Shown: positions 1 to 9,570 of the stretch, piece by piece
Layout: the number at the start of each line of letters is the position of its first letter
Numbering within the stretch: position 1 is the first letter of the stretch
Assembly: GCA_015039365.1 (NCBI GenBank)
Contig: WION01000674.1
Coordinates: forward strand, 1-24,918
Source: Amanita rubescens
Lineage: Eukaryota > Basidiomycota > Agaricomycetes > Agaricales > Amanitaceae
DNA length: 24,918 nucleotides
Direction: 5' to 3'
The notes under the pieces: model-generated
What the model was told of the DNA's origin: nothing
Database searches by the model: none
What the model saw: only the letters and a program-made list of their open reading frames with translations
Position numbers and translations under genes: made by a program

Positions 1-1488
1 CACATCGCATTCCAATTCTCACTTCACGATTCATCATTTCAATCAGATACCACAACCCCTTTTACCCACTTCACGAAAAGAGCCATCACTCTACCGTATA
101 CCATCCATCAATCAAAAGCACAGTCTTGATATCGCTTTTCCAACGGAGGGAAGCTCCTCGCCGGATTTTCCTTGCTCTTGCCTTCTATACAGATCTCCTA
201 TCTCCAAGTCACCCTTGCTCTCGGAGCTTTTCCATGCCAACTCCCCGGGCAGAGTGTGAACCCCACTTCACAAATCACATTCATGACCCAAGGCCACGAG
301 GTTCACGGAATGTGGATCACGTCCGAGCCTACGTTTCTCCACATAGACTGACAGCGGTTAATCGGCGCGCCTTTTTTTTGTATCGGCAGTGCTGTACTCG
401 CCTCGATCGTCATCAATCACGTATGTCTCCACCTATGTCTACTCTTCTTTTTTCCGCCGCGTAATTTTTCGCGATGATACCTTTTAACCATCTGCTAACG
501 ATCTTAACGACTTATGAACAGAATGTGCAAATCCTTTGTCTCCCTAACGACCTTCTCTCTCTATTACTTTATTATTGGGTACATATTTGTTTTCCTTGTT
601 CTTGTAATAACAGTTAGTAGATACGACCATCTTCGTTGTTCTTTGTTCTTTGCTTCGCTTATTGTAGCGTGTTTTCTTTATAGCTCCTTATTACCTTCAT
701 TTTTGTTGTGAAGAGTATGCAATGTAACAAACCGTTAACAACGGCGCGACACGAGACACTTTCTGCCCGACGTCAAATTTATTTAACAGAATTATGTTGC
801 CCTGTCTTCGTTACGTTCCCGCGTTTCACGGCCATCATTAATCACCACTTATGAAAGCAGTGGTAGGCGGCTTATCTCAATTGTATGTAGTACAAGTTAT
901 AGAGGAAAATGGCGCAATACAAGGAACCGCAGTCACTATTACAGAACACGTTACTACCATACATAAACACATCAGTCAATCTGTGTAAGGGGTGGGTCAT
1001 AAGTAAGAAAGTAAAAGTGGCACTTTCCCCAAGTCTTTCCCAGGCAAGCCGTTTCACCGATCACTAACAGATGGCTGTCAGCCGGGGCTACGGGCAGGAA
1101 GAAACAGATAAGGGAAGGAATCGGTTTATAATCGGATATAAGGGAGACCACGCAAGGATACTTTGCAAAAAATGACGATGTGGCGTCCTAAGCATATCAG
1201 TACGTATCAGACTGATAAAGTCAAATGATACGCTTTATGCGTGTGATTCGTAATACCCGATTTTGAAAGCTTGCCGTGATCCTCGATGGTGGTGATCGGG
1301 AAGCGATCGGCGAGTATGGATGGATGAGCGTCTTCGAGATGAGGTGGTACAGTTGGAACTGGAAGAGATAAGAGAGATCCGTACAGTGTAGCCAGGCAGC
1401 GAGGAAGCCCTGGATGAAACTATGATAGCGTGAAGAGTAAGTGTGGAGTATAGATAGGGATTAGGGGTATTAATAGTTCATATAGCGG
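1..1488. other. Region without a supportable gene
   Basis: I see no recognisable protein here. The first 130 bases are rich in C and T, as in fungal 5' untranslated regions. A well-formed intron can be drawn at about 421-521 (GTATGT donor, GCTAAC-type branch point, AACAG acceptor), so this may be the leader or end of a transcript read on the + strand, but none of the frames on either side resembles a known protein. Around 1328-1390 a short frame reads as charged, heptad-like residues ending in a stop, and could be a remnant of a coding sequence. The region ends at the target duplication of the transposon. Confidence 0.4.
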
Positions 1489-1497
1489 AGAGAAACC
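1489..1497. repeat. Target site duplication, left copy
   Basis: AGAGAAACC, identical to 3294-3302. The base before it (G1488) equals the last base of the element (G3293), so the duplication could be read as 10 bp with the element one base shorter. Confidence 0.85.
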
Positions 1498-1594
1498 CAG
1501 ACTCCTTCCCAGTCTCGTCTGGAGGTTGGACGTCTTGACGATGTTTATGTAAGACTACGCTCCAGAGAGACTGGCACAAAACATTCGTCAACAA
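1498..1594 (+). repeat. Left terminal inverted repeat of the MULE-like element
   Basis: 97 bp, beginning CAGACTCCTTCCC. It is the reverse complement of 3197-3293 with one mismatch (C at 1586). It contains small internal palindromes, for example AGACT paired with AGTCT and CCAG paired with CTGG, which may be transposase-binding subsites. Confidence 0.92.
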
Positions 1595-1679
1595 AAGCTC
1601 GGAGACGTTACGAGCTGTGACCTGTAGCTTATGTAAATGATAATCGAGCGGACTTCAAATCGCTTGGCTGTGCCGCGCG

Positions 1680-2860
1680 CTGAAGACCAGCCTCGTGTAT
1701 GGCACGTAATCCCCTTCACCACCGCTGACCGGCTTAGCTCAAGGTGAGTTGCAAACTGATTGTATGGTATACTAACACGTTCTGATGCACTTTTTAGATC
1801 ATTTTCTGCGCTCTCATGTCCTCAGACGCAGATATACCTGATCTATCATCTCGGGTCCCTTCCATCGACGAGATCCGTTCATGAACACTTGAGACTTTCA
1901 GAAAAGGACCTTGTTTATGGCAGGCTTGTATTTGTCAAGCCGTTTTGAATGGGGATCAAGATTCAAGATGTCATTTCGATAGCGGGTGCTGGAATGGGGA
2001 AGACACTCACCTTCTGGATGCCCCTACTGTTTCGCCCTCTAGGAATTCTTCTCGTCGTCACACCCCTCAATATATTAGGAAAACAAAATGTTGAAACTCT
2101 GGAGAAGGCCGGGATCGACGGCATTTTTATTTCGGCAGGAACTGCGATGGAGGAGAATTTTCGGGTGAGCAATGCATTATTCTTTGCGCGCTTGCGTTTT
2201 TATTCATGTCAACTTTGTTTTAGGCAATTGCGGCCCATTGCTATCGTGTTATCGTTGTTAATCCCGAAGAGCTTATGCGACCGAAAGGTGGTTTTGAAAG
2301 ATTGATGAAGGACAAACTATTCGTCAACTCTCTCATCGGAATAGTCATCGATGAATCTCGCAGTGGGGTTCTTTTCGTCCTGAGTATCGACGTATCGGCC
2401 AGCTTCGCTATCTTCCCCGCAAACATTGCCCATACTTCATCACGTCCGCTACAATAGTTTTTACGCAGTCTATAACCCAAAGAGCATCAACATCGAATCA
2501 AGTGGTTTTTTTCGGACATGTCTGATGAATTCAAAGAAACCGAAGCAGATAGATTAGTGAATGGCGAAACGTGGGGGTTAATGACGACGGATTCGTTTGG
2601 GATGGTAAGTTTTTTTATTTATATCCAAGATGAGTATTCTAACGCATCTCAGGGAATGGATATACCCGATATTCAGATCGTTTGCCAGTGGCGTGCTACG
2701 TTGCCAAGCATTTCGACGATTTGGCAGCGATTTGGCCGATGTGTTCGAGATCCGTTAACAGTGCCAATACTAAGTCAGGGATGCTTGTTTCACATCGCTT
2801 CAAGGCCTGCCGGCTCTGACTTCTCTTCATTCCAGAAGCTATCTTATACCACCTAATACC
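1680..2860 (+). pseudogene. Degenerate RecQ-like DEAD/DEAH helicase gene carried by the transposon
   Basis: The remains belong to the RecQ-like helicase family that is expanded in Agaricomycetes. Visible pieces are: a likely start at 1816 (MSSDADIPD...), the nucleotide-binding loop AGAGMGKTLTFWMPLL from about 1984, the motif VTPLNILGKQNV, the Walker B region IGIVIDE near 2335-2352, QWGSFRPEYR in a shifted frame, TSATI near 2440, and the C-terminal helicase motifs DSFGMGMDIPDI and WQRFGR near 2590-2740. Introns at 1744-1797, 2165-2223 and 2605-2652 still have good splice sites; the first has a perfect TACTAAC branch point. Damage: an in-frame TGA at 1882, a frameshift near 1955, loss of the AHC part of the DEAH box with a second frameshift near 2352, and a deletion of the stretch normally found between TSATI and the C-terminal motifs. 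The gene cannot make a working helicase. Confidence 0.88.
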
Positions 2861-3196
2861 ATGTACATATTGAGCAAAATTTAAAAAAATGTTGCCAACG
2901 AGGATTGAACCAAGAGTCGGACCAAAACAGATACACGATGAAGCCATTCAGCCACATACACGTACATAGTGCATGTTCAGAATACATATATGTAGCCTAG
3001 CTTTGCCCAACACCCCATGATAGCCTCCCAACCACTAGGCAAAGCAGTAGAAGCAATTTCGGACAGGTATGCTAAGTGCAAATATCGTTTGTGCCATTTC
3101 GACGCTTTCACAAACGGCCGGCAACATCTGAGTTCAAAAATCGCTCTGCCGAGCATTTACATAAGCAAGCGTGATTGAAGTCAGGTCGTCGTGACA

Positions 3197-3293
3197 TTGT
3201 TGACAAATGTTTTGTGCCAGTCTCTCTGGAGCGTAGTCTTACATAAACATCGTCAAGACGTCCAACCTCCAGACGAGACTGGGAAGGAGTCTG
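3197..3293 (-). repeat. Right terminal inverted repeat of the MULE-like element
   Basis: 97 bp, reverse complement of 1498-1594 with one mismatch. The two repeats stop matching at the same inner point, just past GTCAACAA. Confidence 0.92.
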
Positions 3294-3302
3294 AGAGAAA
3301 CC
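3294..3302. repeat. Target site duplication, right copy
   Basis: AGAGAAACC, an exact direct copy of 1489-1497. Confidence 0.85.
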
Positions 3303-3418
3303 GTTGACAGGACTTGTGAGCGGGGCATCTTACGAAATCAGGGATGGCAGTGACAGGACACGACGCTAAAGGAGGTGCCGAACCATAGGACATCTGCATC
3401 TGTCACCGACTGCTAGCT

Positions 3419-5195
3419 TCACCGCTTGACACCAGCAATCACGGCAGGTCCGGACACTTTGCTCCATGGTGAAGATGCAAGAGGACCGTACCGGAACTCA
3501 ATTGGTCGCGGTGGACCCAGATTGGCTCGTTGTTTCACGACCTGTGCGTGCTGTGGCGCTGGTGGCGGTGGGACCATTTGGCGTGCAGGAACATGATGCT
3601 GCGCTGGAGCTTGAGGTTTTGCGAGACGCGTTTTCCACGCGCTTCTGATCGCGTTTGAACGAGCCATGAGCTAAACGTACATTAGTCTGCAATCGACGTT
3701 GTACAGGATGCAAGGTCTTACCATCTCCTTCTCGACGCCATCTACAATGCTCGAGATGACATTTTCCACTGTGCTTTTGTGATTCCCCGCAGGCTTGTCA
3801 TCTCTAAATCGCATCATCCGCCATTGTGACGTGACAGGATCCCAATGTACTTCTACAATCCTATCATCAATCTGTTCCCGAGTTGCTTTCAATCTATCCG
3901 CAAGACGTCAACCAGCATACATTTAAAAAATTAGAGAACATGCCTTTCCCATTCATCATCTTCGACATGCATAACATCGTATTCTTCATACTTTGGTTTC
4001 CCATCTCGATCTCCACACCAGACGTAGAGAAGGAAGAAAGGTTTTGCACAAAAGTCTGGCTTTTCACGGTTGTCTTTTAGTGGCGGAAAGCGAAGTACGA
4101 GCTTGAAGTCGATTGAATTTTCAGATGGTGGTTTCCATTTGAGTCTAGGTGTATAAGCGCTAGAACTATATAACAAGCGGTGCACATACATATTTGTGTC
4201 GGTTCCGGGAGAATATGGGGCATTTACACAGGTATATATCAGGCCATCCGTACCGTGATGAAGTGCCGGTATATCTACCGAAAACACTTTGTCAACATGG
4301 TACGAAAATTCGATACCCTTAACTTGAATCCTAGTAAAACGTTAGAACCAAGAGCAAGTGAACAATGCAATGCTCACTCGAATGGATGACTAGCTGCTAC
4401 ATGAGGGTGGTCTCGTATCATTTTAGAGTAGGGTTTGTAAAACCACTCTTTTAACCTCTGGGAAAGATGGTCAATAGCCGCTCTTAAAAAGGTAATGACC
4501 GACAGACCCCATATCTCTTGTCGAGCGACCGTGACATGACATTTTGATCATCAACAACGAGGCAGTCGAAGGCAAGGAATCGCAGCGTTTCCTAGTCGTC
4601 GCGTCATCACAATGCAATGCTAGCATAAGCGACGCGTACCTTTTTCGTTCTGGGATCAACATCTAGCACAAGCTCTCCATCGACAATTGTATTCCCCAAG
4701 GGTCGCAAAGGGTTTTCATGGTGAGGAAAGAATAGGCCAGTCAATTCACGATATGTGTGATGTCGATCGATCTGAACACAATGAAATTGATACCCTGCTT
4801 AGACGAACACGGACAGAACTCACGATGTAAACAGATTGTACTCCCGATGCTTGCTCTGTGGCGACGAGTAAGAGGAGGCGAATGCCATCCGACTTTTCGC
4901 AAACCCAATAACTAAGAAACAACAATTGTAATGACATGTGAATAATTGCACCACTTCACATACTCTTGCGTTTCAAGTTTTTCAAGGTCTTTGGTGGCAA
5001 AACTAACAGGTTGGCTTCCTGGAAATCTAAAGTGATGCAGGAACCGATGTAAGCCCTCTTTCCCGACATCAGGTGGCGTGGAACATACCTCTCGTGCTCC
5101 AGGTGACAGAGGTACGCGACGCTATTCTTGAGCCATTGTTCTTGGGGCGACTGGCGCGGCACGAGAGTACCGGGCATTTCTGGAATGGGAGACAT
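3419..5195 (-). CDS. CEG1: mRNA capping enzyme, guanylyltransferase subunit (Ceg1-like)
   Basis: Transfers GMP from GTP to the 5' diphosphate end of nascent RNA polymerase II transcripts in the nucleus. Ten exons: 5089-5195, 4952-5026, 4824-4911, 4640-4771, 4508-4591, 4378-4457, 4190-4330, 3944-4144, 3722-3893 and 3419-3670, giving 443 residues against 459 in yeast Ceg1. Motif I, EKSDGIR, carries the lysine that becomes guanylylated (about residue 67). Motif III is TIVDGELVLDV, motif IV HGTDGLIYT, motif V around LKWKPPSENSIDFKL, and motif VI FMRF-like with RFRDDKPAGNH in the OB fold. The C-terminal tail is rich in proline, glutamine and alanine. The start is the first ATG; it matches the usual MPGT-type N-terminus. 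Two splice oddities: the exon 8 donor (3943-3942) is GC rather than GT, and the exon 2 to exon 3 join needs a GTGCAA donor that adds three residues just before the conserved YWVCEKSDG. Otherwise complete. Confidence 0.95.
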
Positions 5196-5411
5196 GGTCG
5201 TTTGAACGTCGACCAAGGACGCTGGTACAGCAGCTAGTCACTAGTAGAATTGCGCCTTTCGGCAGTCATATTTTCTCATTATTACGTAAAGGTCTCTCAA
5301 CGAGTCATAAAAAAGTCAAGGATGCAGATACATCATTATCATATGATTACCTGAGGCTAGCGATTTGTTACAGGACTGAGGAAACAGCAGATGAAAAACT
5401 ACAAAAGACGT

Positions 5412-6152
5412 CTATCTATCTTCCGCCCATTCCTGCAAAGACATGTGTCAGTACTCATAAATTTTATGACATTGTAAACACTAACGTTCTCCTTCTTGAT
5501 TTGAGCCTATCGAGCGGGTGTGAGATAATCCGTTGCCTAAATTTAAACTAAGACCTACCTCTTCTTCTGGCGTGAAGTCGTTTACAATATTGAAGAGCTT
5601 GCGAATCTCTTCGGGTGTCTTGCCCTTGATCATATTAGCAACGGTTTTACACCCAACGTCTCTAAGGGGGATTTAAGAGAAGACTGGTCATGATAGGAGC
5701 CGAACCTACAGCAGTGGCTTGATGTCGAGGTAGTTTGCAGCTAGGATGATCTCGAACAGCATCTCCTGATCAACAGTGATAAATTTCTGGTCCCATTCAC
5801 TGATTTCCGTCGAGCGTTTGCGGGTATCGTCTTGATTCTGGTCAGCATCTGCCGAAGGCAGTGGCTCGCCGCGGTGGTGCTCGCAGTATTCGAGAACCTA
5901 GGAGACACGTTCAGATTATCGAACATCTAATTTTCTGCCGATTACCTTCTTCATTACGCTAGAAGACACGTTTGGAAGAGGAATTGGTTGGTCCGACTCG
6001 CCAACATCTGAGCGACGCTATCAAAAGGGGGTCACTTGGAAAATAAAGTTAGTCAGCGGACCTTCCAGCATGTTCTTGATGAGAACACTGCGCTCGACGA
6101 CCTCCCTGTCGGCAGTGAAACGCTCATTATCAGAAGTAACAAGGACAACCAT
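5412..6152 (-). CDS. SKP1: SKP1, SCF ubiquitin ligase adaptor
   Basis: Links F-box proteins to cullin-1 in SCF ubiquitin ligases and acts in the nucleus and cytoplasm. Six exons: 6062-6152, 5946-6007, 5710-5897, 5559-5661, 5486-5506 and 5412-5432 (the last two are 21 nt each), giving 161 residues against 163 in human SKP1. The N-terminal BTB/POZ part (residues 1-65) contains LVTSDNE and the [11 protein letters not shown] helix. The C-terminal F-box-binding part contains [46 protein letters not shown] and the terminal ENEWAEDR. All splice sites are GT-AG. The gene is divergent from the bL27m gene, sharing a 137-bp upstream region. No damage seen. Confidence 0.97.
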
Positions 6153-6289
6153 TTTGCAGATGAAGATGAGGAGACAAGACAAGCGTGACTGCAAATCGCT
6201 GAAAGGGCTGCCAAGTATATGTAATGGCCGGCGATAGCCGAGAACCCCAAGTATGGTAATTGTGTGATACAGTACGGTACACTTCCGCT
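6153..6289. promoter_or_regulatory. Shared divergent promoter region, SKP1 / bL27m
   Basis: The 137 bp between the two divergent start codons must hold both core promoters. I see no clear TATA box or palindromic operator. Confidence 0.55.
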
Positions 6290-6886
6290 ATGACTTTCTT
6301 GTTCCGTTGCCTTAACGTCGCCAGGAGTCCATTTTCTTTTCTCGGTGAATTGAACACGCTTTTGTTTAATATATCAATAATACCCTGACCATTGTTAATA
6401 AGGTGTTGGATCTATACGGACCGCCACGAAGCGCGCCGGAGGGACCGTTCACAACCATGGTGGGTCCCCTGGTAAGCGTCTCGGTATCAAAAAATTTTCT
6501 GGTAAGCACCTCTTTTATGTACGAGACGCTTATTGACCTTCCATAGACCAATATGTGATTCCTGGAAACATTATTGTGCGACAACGTGGCACGCTTTTCC
6601 ATCCTGGTCAACATGTTCGTAACTAGTCCGCTAAGCTCGTGCACAAAGTCTAATTGGTTGCAGGTTAAAATGGGCCGCGATCAAACAATTTACGCAACAT
6701 GTGCCAGGTTTTGTTCGCTTCTACAAAGAAAAGTGGATGCATGGCCAAAGGAGATTTGTGGGTGTGGTGCTGGAGCGTGGTGAAGTCCTTCCTCGTGACG
6801 AAAAGACTCGTGGACGCAGTCGTCATTTCGGGCTAGTGAATCTGAATGAGTTCAACACATCAGAACGGACATCCATAACCGATTAA
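6290..6886 (+). CDS. MRP7: Mitochondrial ribosomal protein bL27m, with a 1-nt frameshift
   Basis: Component of the large subunit of the mitochondrial ribosome near the peptidyl-transferase centre. Exons: 6290-6344, 6403-6501, 6547-6614 and 6664-6886. The N-terminal 20 residues (MTFLFRCLNVARS...) look like a mitochondrial targeting peptide. Mature-protein hallmarks are RTATKRAGGTVHNHGGSPGK, RLGIKKFSDQYV, GNIIVRQRGT, FHPGQH, KMGRDQTIYAT and PGFVRFYKEKW. The conserved frame is broken in exon 4: four bases (6700-6703) lie between the ACA of YAT and the CCA of PGF where three are expected. Removing one base, most simply T6700, restores a 147-residue protein ending NLNEFNTSERTSITD. No intron can explain the shift. 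It may be an assembly error or a real mutation; as an essential single-copy type of gene the former seems more likely. A longer C-terminal extension, as in yeast MRP7, is not seen. Confidence 0.88.
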
Positions 6887-7012
6887 CGCGCGGGCGGTCA
6901 GGATCATGTTCCCGAGTCATCTAGTGTCACCGAAGTGACTCTTCTATTACCATACAAGTCCGCAGTAGAACAGATTCTAATATTAGTGCAACGTAATCAG
7001 ACTGGAACTATC

Positions 7013-7922
7013 ATGCCGACTTCGAAGCCCATCCTTACCATCACGCCGCTCAAGTATCCAGGTATGGTATCAACTTTCCGTAATCCAGATTCTTGAATAA
7101 GATTTTCTGTTAGACATCCCTTCTGAATCGGCTATCATAGCTGAGGGACGTGAACTCATTGACTCTACAACTTCATGGAAAAAGGGGAAAACATATTATA
7201 AGAAGGTCGAGACGTATAGCCGATCCAAGCGGCCTGGCGATGACGCCCCATGGTATTGTCGCACCAGCGTTCACTCCCCGGAGGAGGCGGCTTTCGATCA
7301 TTTTTGGGACAAGTTGGGCCGCAACAAAGCCACTAATGAACAACAGCAAGTCTATTACATACTGTTTCGCGGACGGTAATTGACCTGACCTCTGATAGAT
7401 ATATCCCCGAAATTAGCAAGGTTACCAAAGTGAAGGCCCTGTCAGAAAACGCGCAAATCTGGACCATGCACTACACGTTTCCATCACCGTTGTCTCCCCG
7501 TGTTTTCACCGTACTGCAGGTGACCCAACTATACGACCAAAGTTCCCCACGTTCAGGGTGTGTAAAACCGGTATACTATATTCTGCTAAATTACTGAACG
7601 GCTTCTGTACAGTTTAATTATTTCCGTCCCTGTTGATCTTTCCGGTCAGGATGATCTATCCAAACTGGAGGAGAAGGGGGTTCGAGGTCGATATGTGAGC
7701 GTCGAGCGCCTTTTGGAACTGGAAAACGGGAGTATCGAATGGAGGATGGCGACGTCGGGCAACTCAGGCGGTCTTCTCCCGGGTCTCCTAACGAACAGCA
7801 TGATGTCAAGCGCCATAGCGAAGGTAAGCCCATTTCCTTTATTCGTTGGGGTCAACCAAGTTACAATCAATAATCAGGATGTGCCTCACTTTTTTGACTG
7901 GTTCCGTGATTTACCGAAGTAG
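7013..7922 (+). CDS. DUF3074 (START-like) domain protein
   Basis: A fungal protein of unknown function with a START-like fold that would be expected to bind a lipid or other hydrophobic ligand; no enzymatic residues are evident. Five exons: 7013-7061, 7114-7345, 7399-7557, 7613-7823 and 7878-7922, giving 231 residues, nearly all of it the domain. Family hallmarks are TSWKKGKTYYKKVETYSR, WYCRTSVHS, FDHFWDKLG, SPRVFTVLQVT, SVPVDLS, KGVRGRYVSVERL, EWRMATS and the C-terminal VPHFFDWFRDL. The second intron uses a GC donor (GCAAGT at 7346) and a TAG acceptor; reading it as intron is required to keep the frame and gives EQQYIPEIS. The start is the first ATG after the bL27m stop, 126 bp upstream, and fits the family N-terminus. 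No signal peptide or membrane segment, so probably cytosolic. Confidence 0.92.
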
Positions 7923-8415
7923 GAACCTTCATGTCCGTGTACAAAATTTTTATCTTCCTCGAACCTGAAAACGTGTTCAAGGCCACCCTATTTCCTTGTA
8001 TCAGCGTGCAATTGTTTAATTTGTTACCCGTGTCAATTCCGCGCGACCACATGTTTCTTTTGTAAAAGAGACTCATAATTATACAATACAACTTAATTTT
8101 TTTGCGATTCTTCACAGTTCTTTCAGCGTTCAATATTCATGCCCGAACACGCAGCCATGACCGTCTTTATGTGCTGATGTGGGAGCGGATCTCAAGCGAA
8201 TTGCTGATTATGTTAAACAATAGTAGATAAATACCTTGGACTTTCGGCGTCCAAAAGACACCTCCAAACCGAAACATTGAATTTGGCGATCATACGGCTA
8301 ATGCTACAATGTAAATCCGTATGGCTTATTTTTTGTCCTATGCTTGCGATCCTTACGGTGATAGATAAGATAAGATCCAAATGTGATAGACGAGTGACAG
8401 TCACGTCTCTCACCC
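7923..8415. other. Intergenic region, DUF3074 gene to unknown-function gene
   Basis: 493 bp holding the 3' end of the DUF3074 transcript and the promoter of the next gene. No further coding signal. Overlapping GATA motifs (8360-8374) and an 11-bp palindrome GTGACAGTCAC (8394-8404) lie within 60 bp of the downstream ATG. Confidence 0.6.
8360..8374 (+). promoter_or_regulatory. Cluster of GATA-factor-like sites
   Basis: GATAGATAAGATAAG contains two overlapping GATAAG cores plus a GATAG, 41-55 bp upstream of the start codon at 8416. Fungal GATA factors recognise HGATAR. Position and clustering are suggestive, but short motifs like this occur by chance. Confidence 0.35.
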
Positions 8416-9570
8416 ATGCCAGCATCCTCAAGCGAAAGTACTCAGCAAGTTAACGACCTTCTCCATACCCTCAGGTAAGGTCAGTCCATTCAGATCCTTC
8501 ATAATCTGTTTAAGCGCTTTCTCCTCAGAGGTGAACAATTTCGGCGTGCACAAAATGCCAAGGGTTCCAGAATGCATCTCAACTCGTTATCATTACCCAG
8601 CAATAGAAACCTTCCACCCATTTTCAGGAAGATACGTTCCGACACAGATCCAACGGAGGCTTTTGCTTCTCTTGGATTGGTTTCAGACCCAAGAACTGGC
8701 ACGCCATCAGTCGGCGCCCGATCATATGCCGGACCGGGGCCTCCCAAGAGTTGGATACGCCCGGCGGAACAAGACGTTCAAGATACCCCAGAATGGCGCG
8801 AAGAAGCCTTATCTCTTATTTTCTCTCGCATTCCTGATGCACCCTCCAATCGTCCCAACAGACCAGAGCAGCAGAAGCAACTATCAGTACCGTCACTCGC
8901 CCTTGTATGCTTACGACGTTTACTTTCTTTGACATTGCCGTCAGAGTTTATCCAACATGTCGTGCCCTACTTACCTTCTCACTTGCGTCGTGACCTCGTG
9001 AGAGATGCCGCCGTTCGCTCACCGCTCCCTTCTTCGTCGCTTTTCTCGTTGTTTGGGAAGGAAGGCCATGTGTCGGGTGAACTTCTCATCGTTGGACCGG
9101 CTGCGTCTTTGCCGGAAGGATATTTTCTGCGGAACTCCCCTACCACTGGCCACGATGCTGCAGAGATGTCATCAAGCAATGACGCCGAAGAAGATCAGGC
9201 GGACGACTGGGAAGCAGAGGGAGACACTCCCGAGTTTCTGAGTACTTTCATTCTACTATCTACCCCACTATCATCATCTGCATTATTGCGCCTTCCACTA
9301 ACTATTACGGATATGGCGCTCATTCATTTACCATTTTCTATAGCATTGCATAGGTTACCTGGTATATGCCCACTGTTGGAAGTTCTGGATCTTTCATTCA
9401 ATGTTTGGTTAGCGGAAGGCTCGCAGGACGGGCAGAAAATTTTAAATAGTGTTGACTGGCGTCGGTGGAATTATCTACGGATATTAGGGCTTAGAGGCTG
9501 TTATATACCCGATGGTATGATAGTCAAGTTGAACAAGGGTAGGTGGGATGATGTACATGTTATACAATAA
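8416..9570 (+). CDS. Conserved basidiomycete protein of unknown function, leucine-rich C-terminus
   Basis: Two exons, 8416-8474 and 8529-9570, giving 366 residues. I recognise no catalytic domain. The N-terminus is polar (MPASSSESTQQVNDLLHTLR). The central part has a helical, leucine-rich stretch (LALVCLRRLLSL, YLPSHLRRDLVRDAA), followed by an acidic segment around residues 215-230. The C-terminal 110 residues contain LRR-like patterns (LLEVLDLSFNVW, LRILGLRGC), suggesting a few leucine-rich repeats and a protein-binding role. No signal peptide or transmembrane helix. The reading frame through the single intron is fixed by the RGEQFRRAQNAKGSRM join. The last 356 coding bases are also present as a decayed copy downstream (from 9651), the product of a tandem duplication; the first copy keeps the open frame. 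Confidence 0.82.

Larger units (their letters stand above)
1489..3302. mobile_element. Non-autonomous Mutator-like (MULE) transposon with captured helicase fragment
   Basis: The element body is 1498-3293 (1796 bp). It is bounded by inverted repeats of 97 bp (1498-1594 and 3197-3293) that differ at a single position, and is flanked on both sides by the same 9 bases, AGAGAAACC (1489-1497 and 3294-3302). Long inverted repeats of about 100 bp with 9-10 bp target duplications are the signature of Mutator-like elements; the fungal element Hop has this form. No transposase is present, so it must have been moved by an enzyme encoded elsewhere. The interior holds a degraded RecQ-like helicase gene with its introns still in place, which means genomic DNA rather than a cDNA was captured. 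This resembles the Pack-MULEs of plants. The near identity of the repeats and the perfect target duplication suggest a fairly recent insertion, 117 bp beyond the stop codon of the capping enzyme gene. Assignment to the MULE superfamily is inference from end structure alone. Confidence 0.85.

Noticed and set aside
126..464. Open frame of 112 codons at the left edge
   Set aside because: It starts with TTG, its first ATG is at 235, the residues are low-complexity (many R, H, P, S) and resemble nothing I know. A splice at 421-521 only leads to a stop a few codons later.
872..1057. 61-codon frame on the - strand
   Set aside because: No recognisable family, no neighbouring exon that fits, and a composition typical of random reading of AT-rich DNA.
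6694..6709. Programmed ribosomal frameshifting in bL27m
   Set aside because: No slippery site or downstream structure is visible and the family is not known for recoding; a sequence error or mutation is simpler.
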